A DNA stretch of 43,449 bases from Gammaproteobacteria bacterium (GTDB lineage Bacteria; Pseudomonadota; Gammaproteobacteria; Burkholderiales; Burkholderiaceae_B), in assembly GCA_018812945.1 (NCBI GenBank), contig JAHJCM010000071.1, positions 1-43,449 on the forward strand, given 5' to 3'. The position numbers and the translations under genes were made by a program. Below, one piece after another: positions 42,115 through 43,449 of this stretch. Below the pieces are notes generated by a model. It saw only the letters and a list, made by a program, of their open reading frames with translations. It had not been told where the DNA came from and did no database searches. Within the stretch, counting starts at the first letter, position 1; each line of letters opens with the position of its first letter.

Positions 42115-42620
42115 GATGATTTCACCTTGCCTGCTTTCACGCGCTCTAGCATTTTTGCAAAGTTCACGGCGGGGTTTTGTACTTCGTCCAGTGCAATGCT
42201 GCCTGCTGGCATGCTGTGCAGGGTATTGATGCTGTTGCTTGTCATGCCGAGTACCAGCCAGGTGTCACCGATTTCAACCAGTACTATTTTTTCACGTGGC
42301 CCCAAGGCCGAGGTGGCCAGTACCTTGTAAAAGCCGCCGCGGCGTTGATGGTTGCCAATGCCCATGCGTTTGAGTAACCACACCAGAGCGAGCAGCAGGC
42401 CCACCACAAACAGCAAGCCCAGTGTGGTTTGCAGCAGGTGGCCTGCCATTGGGTTGTCGGCAGCGTTCGCCGCTGCGGGCGCGGCTGTTTCCTGCGCGCG
42501 CACTGCGCCATGAATCAACCATGCCCCTGACAAGAACAAAAGGCGCAGGCCTTTTGAAAAAGGGTTGCGCCTTGTGATCAATTTTCCCACCGTATTCATG
42601 TTTTTTTGTTGTAGTTGCAT
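42111..42620 (-). CDS. fliO: Flagellar biosynthesis protein FliO
   Basis: 169 residues from the ATG at 42620; an in-frame TTG at 42635 and an ATG at 42599 are alternatives, and no start has a good ribosome site. An N-terminal hydrophobic region (about 24-42) and a second membrane helix (about 64-82, LLFVVGLLLALVWLLKRMG) precede the FliO domain with LALGPREKIVLVEIGDTWLVLGMT-type sequence, which aids FliP complex assembly. A 6-bp hairpin (42622-42638) lies at the start. Confidence 0.88.
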   Translation of the reverse strand: MQLQQKNMNTVGKLITRRNPFSKGLRLLFLSGAWLIHGAVRAQETAAPAAANAADNPMAGHLLQTTLGLLFVVGLLLALVWLLKRMGIGNHQRRGGFYKVLATSALGPREKIVLVEIGDTWLVLGMTSNSINTLHSMPAGSIALDEVQNPAVNFAKMLERVKAGKVKSS

Positions 42621-42642
42621 GCCTTTGTACTGCAAAGGGGTA

Positions 42643-43092
42643 TCAACGGTTGAGCTTTCTCAGACGCTCGGAGGGCGTGATGATGTCGGTCAATCGAATA
42701 CCAAATTTGTCATTGACAACCACCACTTCGCCTTGAGCGATGAGGTAGCCGTTCACCAGCACATCCATTGGTTCGCCGGCCAGACCGTCCAGTTCAATCA
42801 CGGAACCCTGGGCCAGTTGCAGGATGTGCTTTATCGGTATCTTCGTCCGACCCAGCTCAACAGTCAACTGAACCGGGATGTCGAGGATCATGTCGATGTC
42901 GTTCTGGGTGCCCGAAGCCACACTTCCGGCAAAGGGCTGGAACAGGCCAGAGGCTGGTTTGGCGTCGCTGGCCTGTGCAAACAGGTTGTCGGTGTCGCTG
43001 GTGCTGGTGGCCGTGGTGCTGGCTTGTTCGGCCAGGGCTGCTGCCCAGTCATCGGCTGCGTCGGTTACGGTATCTACTTGCTGTTCAGACAT
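42643..43092 (-). CDS. fliN: Flagellar motor switch protein FliN
   Basis: 149 residues. An acidic, low-complexity N-terminus (1-65, Ala/Thr/Asp/Ser rich) precedes the SpoA domain (about 66-145) with DIPVQLTVELGRTKIPIKHIL and LNGYLIAQGEVVVVNDKFGIRLTDI-type sequence (here VLVNGYL). FliN forms the lower C-ring with FliM and helps set rotation direction after CheY-P binding. An AAGGAAAA site precedes the ATG. Confidence 0.95.
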   Translation of the reverse strand: MSEQQVDTVTDAADDWAAALAEQASTTATSTSDTDNLFAQASDAKPASGLFQPFAGSVASGTQNDIDMILDIPVQLTVELGRTKIPIKHILQLAQGSVIELDGLAGEPMDVLVNGYLIAQGEVVVVNDKFGIRLTDIITPSERLRKLNR

Positions 43093-43114
43093 GGTGTTTT
43101 CCTTATCTTGATCG

Positions 43115-43449
43115 CTATTCGTGTGTTTTTTCGGCCTGCTTGGCTTCCTTGCTCAGCAAGGCCTCCAGATTCAGCGCGTCGGCATGGGAGTCATTGCTCA
43201 CAGCCAGAACTTCTTCAACTTTCAGTGCATACTGGCCACCGCTGGTGCCGTAGCTGCAATTGAACACGGGCACATTGTCCACTCGCGCTTCAATCACTTT
43301 GTCAATTTCAATCGGTATGACGTCACCAATTCTCAGTTCCATGATGTCGGCCACGGTCAGCTGTGTGCTGGCCAGGCTTGCCACCAAATCCACTTCTGCC
43401 ATTTGCACCTGCTTTTTCAGCATGGTGACCCAACGTTTGTCGGGTTCGG
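43115..43449 (-). CDS. fliM: Flagellar motor switch protein FliM (C-terminal part)
   Basis: 111 codons of the C-terminus are present; the gene continues past the right edge. The frame reads back from the edge as EPDKRWVTMLKKQVQMAEVD, then LTVADIMELRIGDVIPIEIDK, the SpoA (C-ring) domain of FliM. An internal ATG at 43423 is not the start. FliM binds phospho-CheY at its distant N-terminus. It is followed by fliN at 22 bases, the normal gene order. Confidence 0.93.
   Translation of the reverse strand, partial: EPDKRWVTMLKKQVQMAEVDLVASLASTQLTVADIMELRIGDVIPIEIDKVIEARVDNVPVFNCSYGTSGGQYALKVEEVLAVSNDSHADALNLEALLSKEAKQAEKTHE

Overview
The window is chromosomal DNA from a Gram-negative proteobacterium. 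Gene content points to a free-living, motile, probably aquatic betaproteobacterium of the Burkholderiales type; Limnobacter is my best guess, made without any database comparison. The grounds are a flavocytochrome c sulfide dehydrogenase pair, a complete ectoine/hydroxyectoine operon, flagellar and chemosensory operons, and CHASE/PAS/GGDEF signalling proteins. I see no tRNA, rRNA, CRISPR array, transposase, integrase or phage gene, and every main gene is intact.

Layout. 1-4.5 kb: start of aroQ (minus), a tandem glutaredoxin/GST-N protein (plus), a hairpin-packed gene-free stretch (979-1477), a stand-alone beta-ketoacyl-ACP synthase III-like enzyme, UDP-glucose dehydrogenase and a small membrane protein (all minus). 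4.6-8.9 kb: a two-gene minus operon encoding a CHASE hybrid histidine kinase and a CHASE-PAS-PAS protein without an output domain. 9-13 kb: a pair of unknown proteins, a thioesterase/hydrolase pair, a CHMI-type tautomerase and a lipase-like hydrolase.

13-18.7 kb: fccAB (minus), divergent from a large lipoprotein that fuses a parallel beta-helix to a di-haem cytochrome-like domain, followed 4 bases later by an MscS channel. 18.8-22.2 kb: a zinc-type operon (ZrgA-like protein, ABC ATPase, FtsX-type permease, DUF3299 lipoprotein-like protein) with ATGA overlaps. 22.2-23.6 kb: an alpha/beta hydrolase behind a PsrA-like operator, and a small lipoprotein ending in a strong terminator.

23.8-32 kb: a chemosensory operon (small ORF, MCP-like protein with a CheZ-like motif, CheY, STAS protein, CheA, cytoplasmic PAS-PAS chemoreceptor, CheW), then a diguanylate cyclase whose ribosome-binding site lies in a strong hairpin. 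No cheR, cheB or cheD is present here. 32-37.7 kb: a MarR regulator with its own operator, divergent from ectABCD plus a sodium:solute symporter, a self-contained osmoprotection locus. 37.8-40.3 kb: a 7-TM sensor kinase with a degraded ATP-binding domain, overlapping a single-domain response regulator. 40.3 kb to the end: fliR, fliQ, fliP, fliO, fliN and partial fliM on the minus strand (the flagellar export gate and C-ring).

The most unusual items are the structured 979-1477 region, the beta-helix/di-haem fusion with its MscS neighbour, the receptor-CheZ-motif protein beside CheY, the hairpin-controlled cyclase start, and the kinase with a defective catalytic domain.
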